A DNA stretch of 64,000 nt from Clostridia bacterium UC5.1-1D10 (GTDB lineage Bacteria; Bacillota; Clostridia; Lachnospirales; Anaerotignaceae): positions 248,001 to 312,000 of the forward strand of contig BBZU01000001.1 in assembly GCA_001304995.1 (NCBI GenBank). The letters run 5' to 3'. Position 1 is the first letter of the stretch, and every line of letters starts with the position of its first letter. Positions 26,654 to 35,044 of this stretch are shown one piece after another. The translations under genes were made by a program, and so were the position numbers. The notes beneath the pieces were generated by a model. That model was not told the origin of the DNA. It did not search any database and saw only the letters and a program-made list of their open reading frames with translations.

Positions 26654-26812
26654 TTTCCCTTAAGAAAACATAGTTGTTTTTTTTCTTGATTTCTTAAGGG
26701 GAATTGCACGGCTGTTTTCAGAAGAAAACATGCCAGATAAATCTCAGTAAAAATAAGAACGCTGGAATCTTTTGATTCCAGCGTTCTTTGTTTTCTTATG
26801 AAGAAGCCCCTA
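26654..26812 (+). repeat. Dispersed terminator-carrying repeat, family 1, copy C (full)
   Basis: TTCCCTTAAGAAA pairs with TTTCTTAAGGGGAA; then CTTTTCAGAAGAAAACAT-type box, and a perfect 13-bp stem GAACGCTGGAATC-tttt-GATTCCAGCGTTC (26757-26786) followed by TTTGTTTTCTTATGAAGAAGCCCCTAA. The stem and T-rich tail should terminate the stalk-domain transcript. 26813-27065 beyond it holds no supported gene. Confidence 0.8.
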
Positions 26813-27065
26813 ACCCCATGCTCCTTTTTATGTAAAAAAGCCTGAGAAAGATACCTTGCTCGCAAAACGCCAAAAAGGGGGTTCTCAGAGGTCTTTGGCT
26901 TTTTCGTGGGGAAAGTTTCGTGGAAGGGGATAAAAAACGCCTGAGAGGGGCTTATAATGGAAAATAGATGTATACAAGATACAAAAGTCTGTGGAGAAAG
27001 GGATTTTTGCGGAAAAAGGGGCTGTTTTTCTTGGGGAAGGGGATTTTAGAGGGGAGGAGAAAGAC

Positions 27066-27096
27066 AAAAAGAAAAGCGCCCGATCTCTCGGACGCT
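27066..27096 (-). terminator. Terminator of the yabE-like gene
   Basis: On the - strand, GCGTCCGA-gaga-TCGGGCGC (one wobble) followed by TTTTCTTTTTG, 50 bases past the stop. Confidence 0.75.
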
Positions 27097-27145
27097 GTTG
27101 CTATTTTTGTGGTATATGATGTTTTGTATTCTATTTCAACGGGTC

Positions 27146-27937
27146 TTATTCCAGAACGTATACGGTTACGTTTCTAACACCCCAGCTGTATGCTTCGGAA
27201 ACGCTGTCCACACATACATCCAGTCTGCCGCCTTTGATGGCGCCGCCAGTGTCTGCGGCAATGGCTACGCCGTAACCGGGCACGTATACTTTGGAGCCCA
27301 GAGGGATTACTTTAGGGTCAACGGCTACTACGCCTCTGCCGGCTTTCATACCGGTGGCTGTAACGCCGGTGCAGCCTGCGTCATAAGGTGTGTAGGCTGT
27401 TGCTTTTACATTGATTGCTTTGGAGTAGGTGTAACCATTGATGACATTTTTCGGGGCCTACTTCCACGATTTTATCTACGGGTTCGGTAACAACCTTTTC
27501 TTCTACGAAACGGTTTCTACCAGTTCTGTGCCGTGATAGATTTCTTTGTTGATAACAGTTGCGGTGCCGTTGACACCTTCCTGTACCACGCGGGATTCAC
27601 CGCTTTTCAGATTGTTGTTTGTGCGTTCTACGGTTTCGTAGGGCACTGTTTTTGTTGTGGAAACGGTTTTTTCAGTCACGGATGTGAGAGTCAGTTCCAT
27701 ATTGTCTTCCAGTACATCGCTTTCTTCTGCGTTTGTTACGATGTATTCTGTTTCCACGTTTTCCGCAAGGTCGCCCATCAGTTCGCCGACCGTCGTCTTA
27801 TCTGTTGTCACCATGCGGGGTACACCGTCCATATCCAGTAATACGGATTGTGTGTTTTTGTCATAAGCGGACGCTGTGCCGCAGCCGATTGCTAAAATAG
27901 ATACCACGATAGCAAATACTCTAAGATGTTTTTTCAT
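27146..27937 (-). CDS. YabE-like secreted cell-wall protein: DUF348, G5 and 3D domains (frame interrupted twice)
   Basis: Reconstructed at about 264 residues. A signal peptide ('FAIVVSILAIGCGTASA') is followed by a DUF348 unit ('MDGVPRMVTTDKTTVGELM'), a G5 domain (about residues 75-150) and a C-terminal 3D domain with its Asp triad region 'AADTGGAIKGGRLDV'. 3D domains are lytic-transglycosylase-like folds found in resuscitation-promoting factors and YabE/YocH. The frame needs one added base near 27516 and one removed A (T on + strand) near 27451. The order metG-tatD-this gene equals metS-yabD-yabE in B. subtilis. Confidence 0.88.
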
Positions 27938-27964
27938 TGTTTTCCTCCTTGAACGTTGGTTCCT

Positions 27965-28185
27965 TTTTTCTGTACCACTCTTTTTGTGGGTAAAAATGAG
28001 TGGGAGCCGAAAAGGATTTGGGTTGACGGTTCGGAAAAAATTCTGCGTCTTTTCTCCAAGGCCGCCTGGCGTTCCTCTCGTATTCGATGATAGACATTAG
28101 ATTTTATGCCTTTCCCGAAGCCCCTTTTGGGTCATTCGGTATCGCAGTCGTAAGGGATGGAAGTCGTCACTTCTATCTATAAATT
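27965..28185 (-). ncRNA. Long structured leader of the yabE-like gene, possible cyclic-di-AMP (ydaO/yuaA) riboswitch
   Basis: After the tatD terminator there are about 260 non-coding bases before the yabE-like gene. On the - strand they hold a nested hairpin ACCGAA..CCC-aaaa-GGG..TTCGG, a GAGAGGAACGCC..GGCCTTGGAG segment, and 'CCGAACCGTCAACC', which resembles the 3' consensus of the ydaO class (CCGAACCCGUCAGCUAACC). A CCACTC-A-TTTTT / AAAAA-GAGTGG hairpin follows. ydaO riboswitches commonly control cell-wall hydrolases. The match is partial, so this is a hypothesis. Confidence 0.35.
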
Positions 28186-28203
28186 TCGTTTAATTCACAA
28201 CTG

Positions 28204-28241
28204 CAAAAAATGAAGATATACCATAACGATATACCTTCATT
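28204..28241 (-). terminator. Terminator of the metG-tatD operon
   Basis: On the - strand, AATGAAGGTATATC-gttat-GGTATATCTTCATT (14 bp, two wobbles) followed by T4-T6, 50 bases after the tatD stop. Confidence 0.85.
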
Positions 28242-28292
28242 TTTATTACGTTGCTTATATTAACATATTTGTAACATTTATGCAACCCTTTT

Positions 28293-29048
28293 TTAAAAAA
28301 AGAGCGATTTTGCGTTATCAAACGTAATTTTTGCGACATCTTCCGGTGACAATTTCTTAATTTCCGCAATCTTTTCGACAACAAATTGTAAATTTCTGGA
28401 GTCGTTACGTTTGCCGCGGTTGGGGTTAGGTGCCAGATAAGGGCTGTCTGTTTCGATGAGAATTTTTTCAATGGGGATTTTATCCACCACTTCCACCAGT
28501 TTTTTGGCGTTTGAGAAGGTCACTACCCCCCCAACGCCGATGAAAAAGCCCATATCTACATAGTCTTTCGCCATTTGCCATGCACCGGAGTAACAGTGGA
28601 TGACACCCCGACGAACAGGGCTGCTTTTGATGATGTCAAAGGTCTCCTGAGAAGCGTCTCTGGAGTGAATTATTACAGGTTTGTTAACAGATTCCGCAAG
28701 GCGTAACTGCTGGCGGAACCAGAACTGCTGCAATTCTCTGGGACTGAAATCGTAATAATAATCCAGACCGATTTCGCCGATGGCAACCACCTTTTCGTGG
28801 GCCGCAAGACGGCGGAGTTCTTCGATGGTCTGGGAGGTCATTTCGCTTACTTCGTGAGGGTGTACGCCGACGGATGCGTAAATGTAGTCATATTTTTCAG
28901 CCAGACGGATGCTCTCTTTGGAGCTTTTCAGGTCGCAGCCGATGTTGACTACATGGTCAATACCGCAAGAGGGGAGAAGCTCTAAGAGCTTCTCCCTGTC
29001 TTCACGAAAGCGTTTATCGTCATAATGTGCGTGAGATTCGAAATACAT
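28293..29048 (-). CDS. tatD: TatD family Mg2+-dependent DNase/hydrolase
   Basis: A 251-residue TIM-barrel metal hydrolase. Ligands are visible: HxH in 'FESHAHYDD' (residues 6 and 8), Glu in 'IGEIGLDYYYD', His in 'IIHSRDAS', His in 'VIHCYSG' and Asp in 'ETDSPYLAPNPNRGKRN'. TatD proteins act as 3'-5' exonucleases or D-aminoacyl-tRNA deacylase relatives; the precise role is unsettled. Its ATG shares one base with the metG stop, so it is translationally coupled to metG, as yabD is to metS in B. subtilis. Confidence 0.94.
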   Translation of the reverse strand: MYFESHAHYDDKRFREDREKLLELLPSCGIDHVVNIGCDLKSSKESIRLAEKYDYIYASVGVHPHEVSEMTSQTIEELRRLAAHEKVVAIGEIGLDYYYDFSPRELQQFWFRQQLRLAESVNKPVIIHSRDASQETFDIIKSSPVRRGVIHCYSGAWQMAKDYVDMGFFIGVGGVVTFSNAKKLVEVVDKIPIEKILIETDSPYLAPNPNRGKRNDSRNLQFVVEKIAEIKKLSPEDVAKITFDNAKSLFF

Positions 29049-31024
29049 CAGCTAATACTGCTCCCGCTTGCAAAGTCTTTGTCGTCTGTTGTCAGAACGC
29101 TCAGTTTGCCGTCTCCGTCTTCGGCACACAGAATCATTCCGTAAGACATTTCACCCATCATTTTTCTGGGTTTCAGGTTATAAGCAACGACAACGCGTTT
29201 GCCTACCAGTTCGCCGGGGGCATAAGCGTCTTTGATGCCGGAGAAGATCACTCTTTCTTCGTCACCAAGTTTTACCACGTTGCGCAGCAGTTTTTTGGAG
29301 CCTTCCACTTCTTTGCTTTCCAGCACTTCGCCTACTTTCAGCTGTACTTTGCAGAAATCGTCGATGGTGATTTCCGCAGGGTATTCGCTTTCTGCTTCAG
29401 CTTTCTTTTCTTCTTTTTTCTGCTGGTTTGCAACAGATGTTGCCTGAGAAGCTTTGATGGCTGCTTCCAGTTCTGCCAGTTCTTTCTTCATGTCGATTCT
29501 GGGGAACAGTGTTTCGCCTTTCTGTACTTTCAGTTCAGCAGGCAGTACGCCCCATGTTTTTGTGCTGTCCCAAGCAGTTGCGTCGCCTTCTGTGATGTTG
29601 TACTGTGCCCAGATTTTTTCGGGTGTATTGGGCATGAAAGGCTGAATCAGGATGGAGATGATGCGGATGCTTTCTGCCACGTTGTACAGAGCGTTTGCCA
29701 GTTCCGCTTTCTTGTCTTCGTCCTTGCACAGAATCCAAGGCTGTGTTTCATCGATATATTTGTTTGTACGGCGAACCAGATTCCAGATTTCCACCAGAGC
29801 GTCGCTGAAGAACATTTTTTCCATAGCGTTTTCCACTTTTTCTGTGGTGGACAGAGCAACAGCTTTCAGGTCTTCGTCAAAAGCGGTTGCGGTGCGTTCT
29901 GCGGGCAGTGTGCCGCCGAAATATTTGTCGATCATACCAACGGTTCTGGAAACCAGGTTGCCCAGGTCGTTTGCCAGGTCGGAGTTGATACGCTGAATCA
30001 GTGCTTCGTTGTTGAAGTTGCCGTCCTGACCGAATGCGATTTCGCGCAGCAGGAAGTAACGGATGGCGTCTACGCCGTATTTGTCAACCAGTACGTTAGG
30101 GTCTACAACGTTACCAACGGATTTGGACATTTTGCCGCCGTTGATAACCAGCCAGCCGTGACCAAAGATCTGTTTGGGCAGAGGCAGGTTCAGAGCCATC
30201 AGCATTGCAGGCCAGATAATAGCGTGGAAACGTACGATTTCCTTACCTACAACGTGTACGTCAGCAGGCCAGAATTTCTTAAACAGGCTGTCGTCTTCTG
30301 TGCCATAACCCAGAGCAGTGATATAGTTGGACAGGGCGTCTACCCAAACGTATACGATATGGCCGGGGTCAAATTCAACAGGTACGCCCCATTTGAAGGA
30401 GGTACGGGAAACAGCCAGATCTTCCAGACCGGGTTTCAGGAAGTTGTTGATCATTTCGTTCTGGCGAGTGTTGGGCTGCAGGAATTCAGGGTTTTCTTCC
30501 ATGTATTTGATGATTCTGTCCTGATATTTGGAAAGACGGAAGAAATAGCTTTCTTCTTTCAAGAGTTCCACGTCACGACCGCAGTCGGGGCATTTGCCGT
30601 CTACCAGCTGATGTTCTGTGAAGAAGGATTCGCAAGGTGTGCAGTACCAGCCTTCATAGGAGCTTTTGTAGATGTCGCCCTGATCGTAGAGCTGTTTGAA
30701 GATTTTCTGAACGGTTTTTACATGGTAATCGTCTGTGGTACGGATAAATTTATCATAGGAGATGCAGAGTGTGCTCCACAGTTCCTTGATGCCTTTGACG
30801 ATTTTGTCGGTGTATTCCTTGGGTGTCATGCCCTGACCGTTGGCGATACGTTCGATTTTCTGACCGTGTTCGTCAGTACCTGTCAGGAACATAACATCAT
30901 AACCACGGAGTCTTTTGTAACGTGCCATGGTGTCTGTTGCAACGGTACAGTAGGAATGACCGATATGCAGCTTATCACTGGGGTAGTAAATGGGTGTGGT
31001 GATATAAAATTTTTCTTTTGCCAC
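29048..31024 (-). CDS. metG: Methionyl-tRNA synthetase
   Basis: Charges tRNA-Met with methionine. The 658-residue class I synthetase has 'HIGH' at residues 20-23, a zinc knuckle with 'CTPC' and 'CPDC' near 127-148, 'KMSKS' near residue 300, an anticodon-binding helical domain (about 380-520), a charged low-complexity linker, and a C-terminal EMAP/Trbp111 tRNA-binding domain (about 555-658, 'DFCKVQLKVGEVLE') that dimerises the enzyme. It is controlled by a T-box leader. Confidence 0.97.
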   Translation of the reverse strand: MAKEKFYITTPIYYPSDKLHIGHSYCTVATDTMARYKRLRGYDVMFLTGTDEHGQKIERIANGQGMTPKEYTDKIVKGIKELWSTLCISYDKFIRTTDDYHVKTVQKIFKQLYDQGDIYKSSYEGWYCTPCESFFTEHQLVDGKCPDCGRDVELLKEESYFFRLSKYQDRIIKYMEENPEFLQPNTRQNEMINNFLKPGLEDLAVSRTSFKWGVPVEFDPGHIVYVWVDALSNYITALGYGTEDDSLFKKFWPADVHVVGKEIVRFHAIIWPAMLMALNLPLPKQIFGHGWLVINGGKMSKSVGNVVDPNVLVDKYGVDAIRYFLLREIAFGQDGNFNNEALIQRINSDLANDLGNLVSRTVGMIDKYFGGTLPAERTATAFDEDLKAVALSTTEKVENAMEKMFFSDALVEIWNLVRRTNKYIDETQPWILCKDEDKKAELANALYNVAESIRIISILIQPFMPNTPEKIWAQYNITEGDATAWDSTKTWGVLPAELKVQKGETLFPRIDMKKELAELEAAIKASQATSVANQQKKEEKKAEAESEYPAEITIDDFCKVQLKVGEVLESKEVEGSKKLLRNVVKLGDEERVIFSGIKDAYAPGELVGKRVVVAYNLKPRKMMGEMSYGMILCAEDGDGKLSVLTTDDKDFASGSSIS

Positions 31025-31076
31025 AAATATCTCTCCTTTTCAATGGTTTTCTACAAAAATGGAAGATGGCGCACAA

Positions 31077-31335
31077 TAAAAAAACCGCCCTTTCTGCAAA
31101 GGACGGAAGTGACCGTGTTACCACCTTAGTTTATCTTTTTTTCACAAAAAAAGACCTCAGCAGGTACAAAAATACCCTCACGCAGTAACGGGCGCAACCC
31201 GTCGCAGCCTATGCAAAAAGCAGTCGGTGCGAAGCTCCAAGGCCATGTTCAGCGTCATTCCTGCGCCCCTTTTCAGCTTGCGGGGGCTCTCTGTGGCATT
31301 TTGTGCCGCCTACTCTCCTTTTCATTGCTGTTGTC
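31077..31335 (-). ncRNA. T-box riboswitch of metG
   Basis: On the - strand, the T-box sequence TAAGGTGGTAACACGG (31113-31128) lies upstream of the terminator CCGTCCTTT-gcag-AAAGGGCGG-T7 (31078-31106), which is the antiterminator/terminator switch. A Stem I base-type AAAGGAGAGTAGG occurs near 31310-31322. In the specifier region two ATG triplets are candidates (+ strand CAT at 31244-31246 and 31256-31258), both reading methionine. Uncharged tRNA-Met would favour read-through. Confidence 0.9.
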
Positions 31336-31341
31336 CCTTGC

Positions 31342-31371
31342 ATTTTACTATATTTTGGGCTTTTCTGTCAA
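31342..31371 (-). promoter_or_regulatory. SigA-type promoter of the metG T-box transcript
   Basis: On the - strand, perfect TTGACA (31366-31371), 18-bp spacer, TAAAAT (31342-31347), about 7 bases before the presumed leader start. Confidence 0.75.
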
Positions 31372-31495
31372 CGGATATACAGGCAAAAGGAGAAATAAAT
31401 GGTTTTTGTGGAAAAAAATTATGCTACTGGATTGTAGCATTTTCCCATGAAGGGGGAGAAGGTGTGATACCATGGGCAAAAGGAGGGAGAAAATC

Positions 31496-31729
31496 ATGGA
31501 AAAACCATTGGATGTATTGCAGGATTTATACCAGAAAACAGACTTAGTGCGAAGTATTCTTTCCCTTTTGCTGGATGCCATGACAGCAGGCTGTGACCCA
31601 TGGAAAACGCCTTATGTAGTGACGGTATCCCATATGGCGGAGATGGTGGAGGAGATACAGACAGAACTTCTGGCAGCAACGGAGGAACTGTTTCGAGAGA
31701 AGCGAAAGGTACAGAAAACGGATATCTAA
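31496..31729 (+). CDS. Small hypothetical protein
   Basis: A 77-residue, mostly helical, Leu/Glu-rich protein, not recognised. AAGGAGGGAG lies 7 bases before ATG 31496, which makes translation credible; the in-frame ATG 31472 lacks a site. A hairpin (ATGCTAC/GTAGCAT, 31421-31440) precedes it. Residues such as 'LVRSILSLLLDAMTAG' and 'MVEEIQTELLAATEELFREKRK' suggest two amphipathic helices. Repeat copy E begins just after its stop. Confidence 0.55.
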   Translation: MEKPLDVLQDLYQKTDLVRSILSLLLDAMTAGCDPWKTPYVVTVSHMAEMVEEIQTELLAATEELFREKRKVQKTDI

Positions 31730-31735
31730 AGCAAC

Positions 31736-31909
31736 TTCCCCTCAAGAAAACATTGGTTTTCTTTTTTCTTGATTTCTTAAGGGGAATTGCGATGGCTGTC
31801 TTCATAAGAAAACATATCCATTATAAACTAGTAAAAATAAGAAAGCTGAAATCCTTCATATATGAAAAGGATTTCAGCTTTCTTTGTTTTCTTATGAAGA
31901 TGCCCCTAA
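31736..31909 (+). repeat. Dispersed terminator-carrying repeat, family 1, copy E (full, best preserved)
   Basis: TTCCCCTCAAGAAA / TTTCTTAAGGGGAA hairpin (31736-31786). Then a perfect 16-bp inverted repeat, TCTTCATAAGAAAACA (31799-31814) and TGTTTTCTTATGAAGA (31885-31900), encloses the terminator hairpin GAAAGCTGAAATCCTT...AAGGATTTCAGCTTTC. Outside it, TTAAGGGG and CCCCTAA can also pair. Confidence 0.85.
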
Positions 31910-31927
31910 GGCTAGTGTCCTTCGGAG

Positions 31928-32056
31928 AGGTACTTTTGGCGCAAAAGTACCAAACTTGGAAACCTTTTCGCCAGTCCGGTGCGGACTGGGAGAGTCGAAA
32001 ACGACAATATGGAGGGATTTTGTCTGGAACAAGAGTAGAAGGGGCAGAATTTGCCC
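31928..32056. repeat. Cluster of three strong hairpins
   Basis: GGTACTTTTG/CAAAAGTACC (about 31928-31951), CCAGTCCG-gtg-CGGACTGG (about 31972-31990) and GGGGCA-gaatt-TGCCCC (about 32039-32056) in a non-coding stretch directly after repeat copy E. No T-runs follow, so they are not ordinary terminators. Confidence 0.5.
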
Positions 32057-32088
32057 CCAATTTTTCTATTTTTCTTTAAAATATGCGA

Positions 32089-32124
32089 AAAAAACAACCT
32101 TTCTCTGTTTGAGAAAGGCTGTTT
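32089..32124 (-). terminator. Terminator of the M29 aminopeptidase gene
   Basis: On the - strand, AACAGCCTTTCTC-aaaca-GAGAAAGGTTGTT (one wobble) followed by T-run. Confidence 0.85.
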
Positions 32125-32158
32125 CTACTATTATATTATGTTTCCTGCCGAAACAAAA

Positions 32159-33274
32159 TCACATAAGATTTTCAGGATTCAGGCATTCCAGTTCAGGCAG
32201 AACGAAACGTCCGTCTTTGCGGATGAGCACATCGTCGAACCAGATTTCACCGCCGCCGTATTCCGGTGTCATGATGAGCACCAGATCCCAGTGGATAGCG
32301 GATTTATTGCCGTTGGGTGCATCGTCATAGCAGTTGCCGGGAGTGAAGTGGATACTGCCAGCAATCTTTTCATCGAACAGGATGTTGTTCATGGGTTTTG
32401 TGATATAAGGGTTTACGCCGATGGCAAATTCACCCACATATCTTGCGCCTTCGTCGGTGTTGAAGATGTGTTCCAGACGTTCTTTGTCGTTGCCGTCGCA
32501 GTCGATGATCTTCCCGTCTTTGAATGTGAGTTTTACATTTTCAAATGTAAAGCTGTTGTATTCGGAAGGGGTGTTGTAAGTGATGACGCCGTTGATGGAG
32601 TCGCGAACGGGAGCGGTGTAGATTTCCCCGTCGGGAATGTTGCAGGTGCCGGCGCATTTCACTGCGGGAATGTCCTTGATGGAGAATGTCAGGTCGGTGC
32701 CTTTTGCCACCAGACGGACTTTGTCTGTGCGGTTCATCAGGTCAACGATGCTGTCCATGGCTTTGGACATTTTGCCGTAGTCCAGATTGCATACATTGAA
32801 GTAGAAATCTTCAAAGTCTTCCAGACTGGTATGTGCGGACTGTGCCATGCCGTTGGTGGGGTAACGCAGTACCACCCATTTTGTATGGGGTACGCGGATT
32901 TCATGGTGTACAGGAGCGGAGTAATATTTTTCGTAAATGCTCTGTTTTTCGTTGGGCACGTCTGCCTGTTCGGTGATGTTGTCTTCACCGCGAACACCGA
33001 TGAAAGCGTCCATTTCGTTCATGAGCAGGCTGTCTGCCTTTGCCATGAGTTCCATCTGTTCTTTTGTGGCGCCCAGCAGCAGTTCACGCTCCAGAGAGTT
33101 TGTCATGAGCTGCAAAAAGGGTGTTGCGCCGATTTTGTATACTTCTTTGATGATGGCTTTCACCAGCGGTGCCGGATGGATGCCGTTCTGATGGATCATG
33201 ACCTTTTCGCCTTTCTGGAGGCGGCAGGAATTATGCACCAGATTATAAGCCAATTGTTCAATTCTAGGGTCCAT
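32159..33274 (-). CDS. M29 family aminopeptidase (AmpS/AmpT type)
   Basis: A 371-residue metal-dependent aminopeptidase removing N-terminal residues from peptides in the cytosol. Family landmarks are the Glu in 'YVGEFAIGVNPYI', the His in 'AGSIHFTPGNCYDD' and 'SAIHWDLVLIM', and a C-terminal acidic 'EIWFDDVLIRKDG' stretch, which supply the dinuclear metal site. Length is a little shorter than aminopeptidase T (about 410). No signal peptide. It is a single-gene unit with its own terminator. Confidence 0.88.
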   Translation of the reverse strand: MDPRIEQLAYNLVHNSCRLQKGEKVMIHQNGIHPAPLVKAIIKEVYKIGATPFLQLMTNSLERELLLGATKEQMELMAKADSLLMNEMDAFIGVRGEDNITEQADVPNEKQSIYEKYYSAPVHHEIRVPHTKWVVLRYPTNGMAQSAHTSLEDFEDFYFNVCNLDYGKMSKAMDSIVDLMNRTDKVRLVAKGTDLTFSIKDIPAVKCAGTCNIPDGEIYTAPVRDSINGVITYNTPSEYNSFTFENVKLTFKDGKIIDCDGNDKERLEHIFNTDEGARYVGEFAIGVNPYITKPMNNILFDEKIAGSIHFTPGNCYDDAPNGNKSAIHWDLVLIMTPEYGGGEIWFDDVLIRKDGRFVLPELECLNPENLM

Positions 33275-33361
33275 ATTTCAATCTCCTTTCGATGTAACCT
33301 TCTGTATTCGTTCCTATTTTACCCTTTTTCGGTGAAATACGCAAAAAAATTACGGGAAAAT

Positions 33362-33390
33362 TTGACACGCCCCCAAAGGATGGATACAAT
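33362..33390 (+). promoter_or_regulatory. Strong SigA-type promoter
   Basis: TTGACA (33362-33367), 17-bp spacer, TACAAT (33385-33390), 27 bases before the NifX-like start. Confidence 0.85.
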
Positions 33391-33416
33391 AGGACAAAGA
33401 AAGGAAGGTGTGGGCC

Positions 33417-33764
33417 ATGCGGGTTGCCATTCCCACAAAGGACGGGGAGATTTTTCTCCGGTACAGCGAAACGAAAGAATTTACAGTCTATGATGTGGAA
33501 ATCGAACTGGTGAAGGCAAAAGAAGTGGTGCCCTTGGGGGATAAGACCATTGCGGAGTTTCTCACGGAACAGGACATCAATGTGGTGCTCTGCGCCAATA
33601 TCCGTTCGGCAGGCAGAACCCTGCTCCGCACCAAGCGCATTGAACTGATTTACGGCGTGACGGGAAACGCCGACGAAGCCATGATCCGTTATCTCAGCGG
33701 GGAGCAGCTGGGAACGGTGGAGGAAAACGCTTTGCTGCGTATGGAACTGGACGAGAGGATATAA
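33417..33764 (+). CDS. NifX/NifB-type dinitrogenase Fe-Mo cofactor-like domain protein
   Basis: A 115-residue single-domain protein of the NifX/IssA/MTH1175 fold: 'MRVAIPTKDGEIFLRYSETKEFTVYDVE' at the N-terminus and 'VVLCANIRSAGRTLL' in the middle. In nitrogen fixers the fold carries metal-cluster precursors; non-nitrogen-fixing Clostridia have stand-alone members of uncertain role, often proposed for Fe-S handling. No nif genes are nearby. It is 9 bases upstream of yqeG and shares its promoter. Confidence 0.7.
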   Translation: MRVAIPTKDGEIFLRYSETKEFTVYDVEIELVKAKEVVPLGDKTIAEFLTEQDINVVLCANIRSAGRTLLRTKRIELIYGVTGNADEAMIRYLSGEQLGTVEENALLRMELDERI

Positions 33765-33773
33765 GGAGGCAAT

Positions 33774-34283
33774 ATGATACTGGAACGTTTTTTCCCTGAT
33801 TTGTACATTCAGTCCATTTATGACCTGCCTTTGGCGGAGCTGAAGGAAATGGGCATACGGGGACTAGTATTTGACATTGACAACACGGTGGCGCCCTTTG
33901 ATGTGGCAGACCCCGACGAAAAACTCATTGACTTTTTTGCCCAGCTGCAGGAAATGGGTTTCCGTCTGTGCATCCTGTCCAACAACAACAAAGAACGGGT
34001 GCATCGCTTCAATAAGCCCCTGAAAGCCCTTGCCATCCACAAAGCAGGCAAGCCTAATCCAAGAAAAATGAAGCAGGCCTTGAAACGACTGGGTCTGGTG
34101 CCTCAGGAAGCGGCTATGGTAGGCGATCAGGTCTTTACAGATATGTGGTGCGGCCACAGAGGCGGTCTGTACTGCATCATGACAGCGCCCATCTGCGACC
34201 GTGACCAGCTCATCACAAAGGTAAAACGTGGTGCGGAGCGGAAAGTCATGCAGGTTTATTTCAAGAGAAATGGCATGATCTGA
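33774..34283 (+). CDS. yqeG: YqeG family HAD-superfamily phosphatase
   Basis: A 169-residue HAD subfamily IIIA protein. Motif I is 'LVFDIDNTVAPFD' (near residues 30-42), motif II 'ILSNNNKERV', and motif III/IV 'KAGKPNPRKM' with 'AMVGDQVFTDM'. YqeG members are usually next to shikimate or ribosome-assembly genes; some are phosphatidylglycerophosphate phosphatase-like. The substrate is not set. It starts just after the NifX-like gene. Confidence 0.92.
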   Translation: MILERFFPDLYIQSIYDLPLAELKEMGIRGLVFDIDNTVAPFDVADPDEKLIDFFAQLQEMGFRLCILSNNNKERVHRFNKPLKALAIHKAGKPNPRKMKQALKRLGLVPQEAAMVGDQVFTDMWCGHRGGLYCIMTAPICDRDQLITKVKRGAERKVMQVYFKRNGMI

Positions 34284-34314
34284 GCCAAAAAGATGGTTTT
34301 TTTCAGATTATGTA

Positions 34315-34343
34315 TTGAAAAATCAATGATTTTCCATTAAAAT
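34315..34343 (+). promoter_or_regulatory. Candidate promoter for efp
   Basis: TTGAAA (34315-34320), 17-bp spacer, TAAAAT (34338-34343). A second -10-like TATAAT lies at 34382-34387 without a clear -35. Confidence 0.55.
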
Positions 34344-34444
34344 ATAAAAGGATATGCTTATTTTTAGAATAAGAAATATAGTATAATTTTTAAAAGCAGC
34401 GGGAATTTTTTCCCGTAAGATGAAATTTGAGGAGGAAATGAAAC

Positions 34445-35008
34445 ATGATTCTGCAGGTGAACTTAGAAACGGCGTAACCATGGAATACGAAGGCGAAATT
34501 TACAGCGTACTGGAATTCCAGCATGTAAAACCCGGTAAAGGTGCGGCTTTCGTTCGTACAAGACTGAAAAACATCAAAACAGGTGCAGTAGTGGAAAAAA
34601 CATTCCGTCCTACTGAAAAAAATGTCCAAAGCACACATCGACAGAATGGATATGCAGTACCTGTATAATGACGGTGAACTGTATCACTTCATGAACAACG
34701 AAACATTCGACCAGATCGCTCTGAACGCTGAAGACGTTGGCGATTCCCTGAAATTCGTAAAAGAAAACGAAAACGTAAAACTGCTGGCTCATGACGGCAA
34801 CGTATTCGGTATCGAACCCCCTCTGTTCGTTGAACTTGAAATCACAGACACAGAACCCGGTTTCGCAGGCAACACAGCACAGGGCGCTACAAAACCCGCT
34901 ATCGTTGAAACAGGCGCATCCGTTCAGGTACCTCTGTTCATCAACCAGGGTGAAATCATCAAAATCGACACTCGTACAGGCGAATACCTGAGCAGAGTGA
35001 ACAACTAA
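34445..35008 (+). CDS. efp: Elongation factor P (frame interrupted twice)
   Basis: EF-P rescues ribosomes stalled at polyproline. Reconstructed length is about 188 residues, normal for EF-P: a KOW-like domain ('[21 protein letters not shown]', with the modified-Lys loop in KPGKG), then two OB domains ('[24 protein letters not shown]', '[23 protein letters not shown]'). ATG 34445 follows GAGGAGGAAATGAAAC. One T is missing near 34449-34451 (ATGATTCTG for ATGATTTCTG), and one A is extra in the A7 run at 34616-34622. Both look like sequencing indels. Confidence 0.94.
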
Positions 35009-35044
35009 TCTTTTTTCCAATCTTTCGGAAGGAGGCAGTGATAA

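Noticed and set aside
29027-31129. Very long + strand open frame (about 700 codons) opposite metG
   Set aside because: metG on the other strand has complete HIGH/KMSKS, zinc and tRNA-binding motifs. The antisense translation is Cys/Phe/His-rich without any domain or ribosome site, a typical shadow.
32051-33493. + strand open frame of 480 codons opposite the M29 aminopeptidase
   Set aside because: Shadow of a well-supported gene; low-complexity Val/Phe/Asp-rich translation, no start signal.
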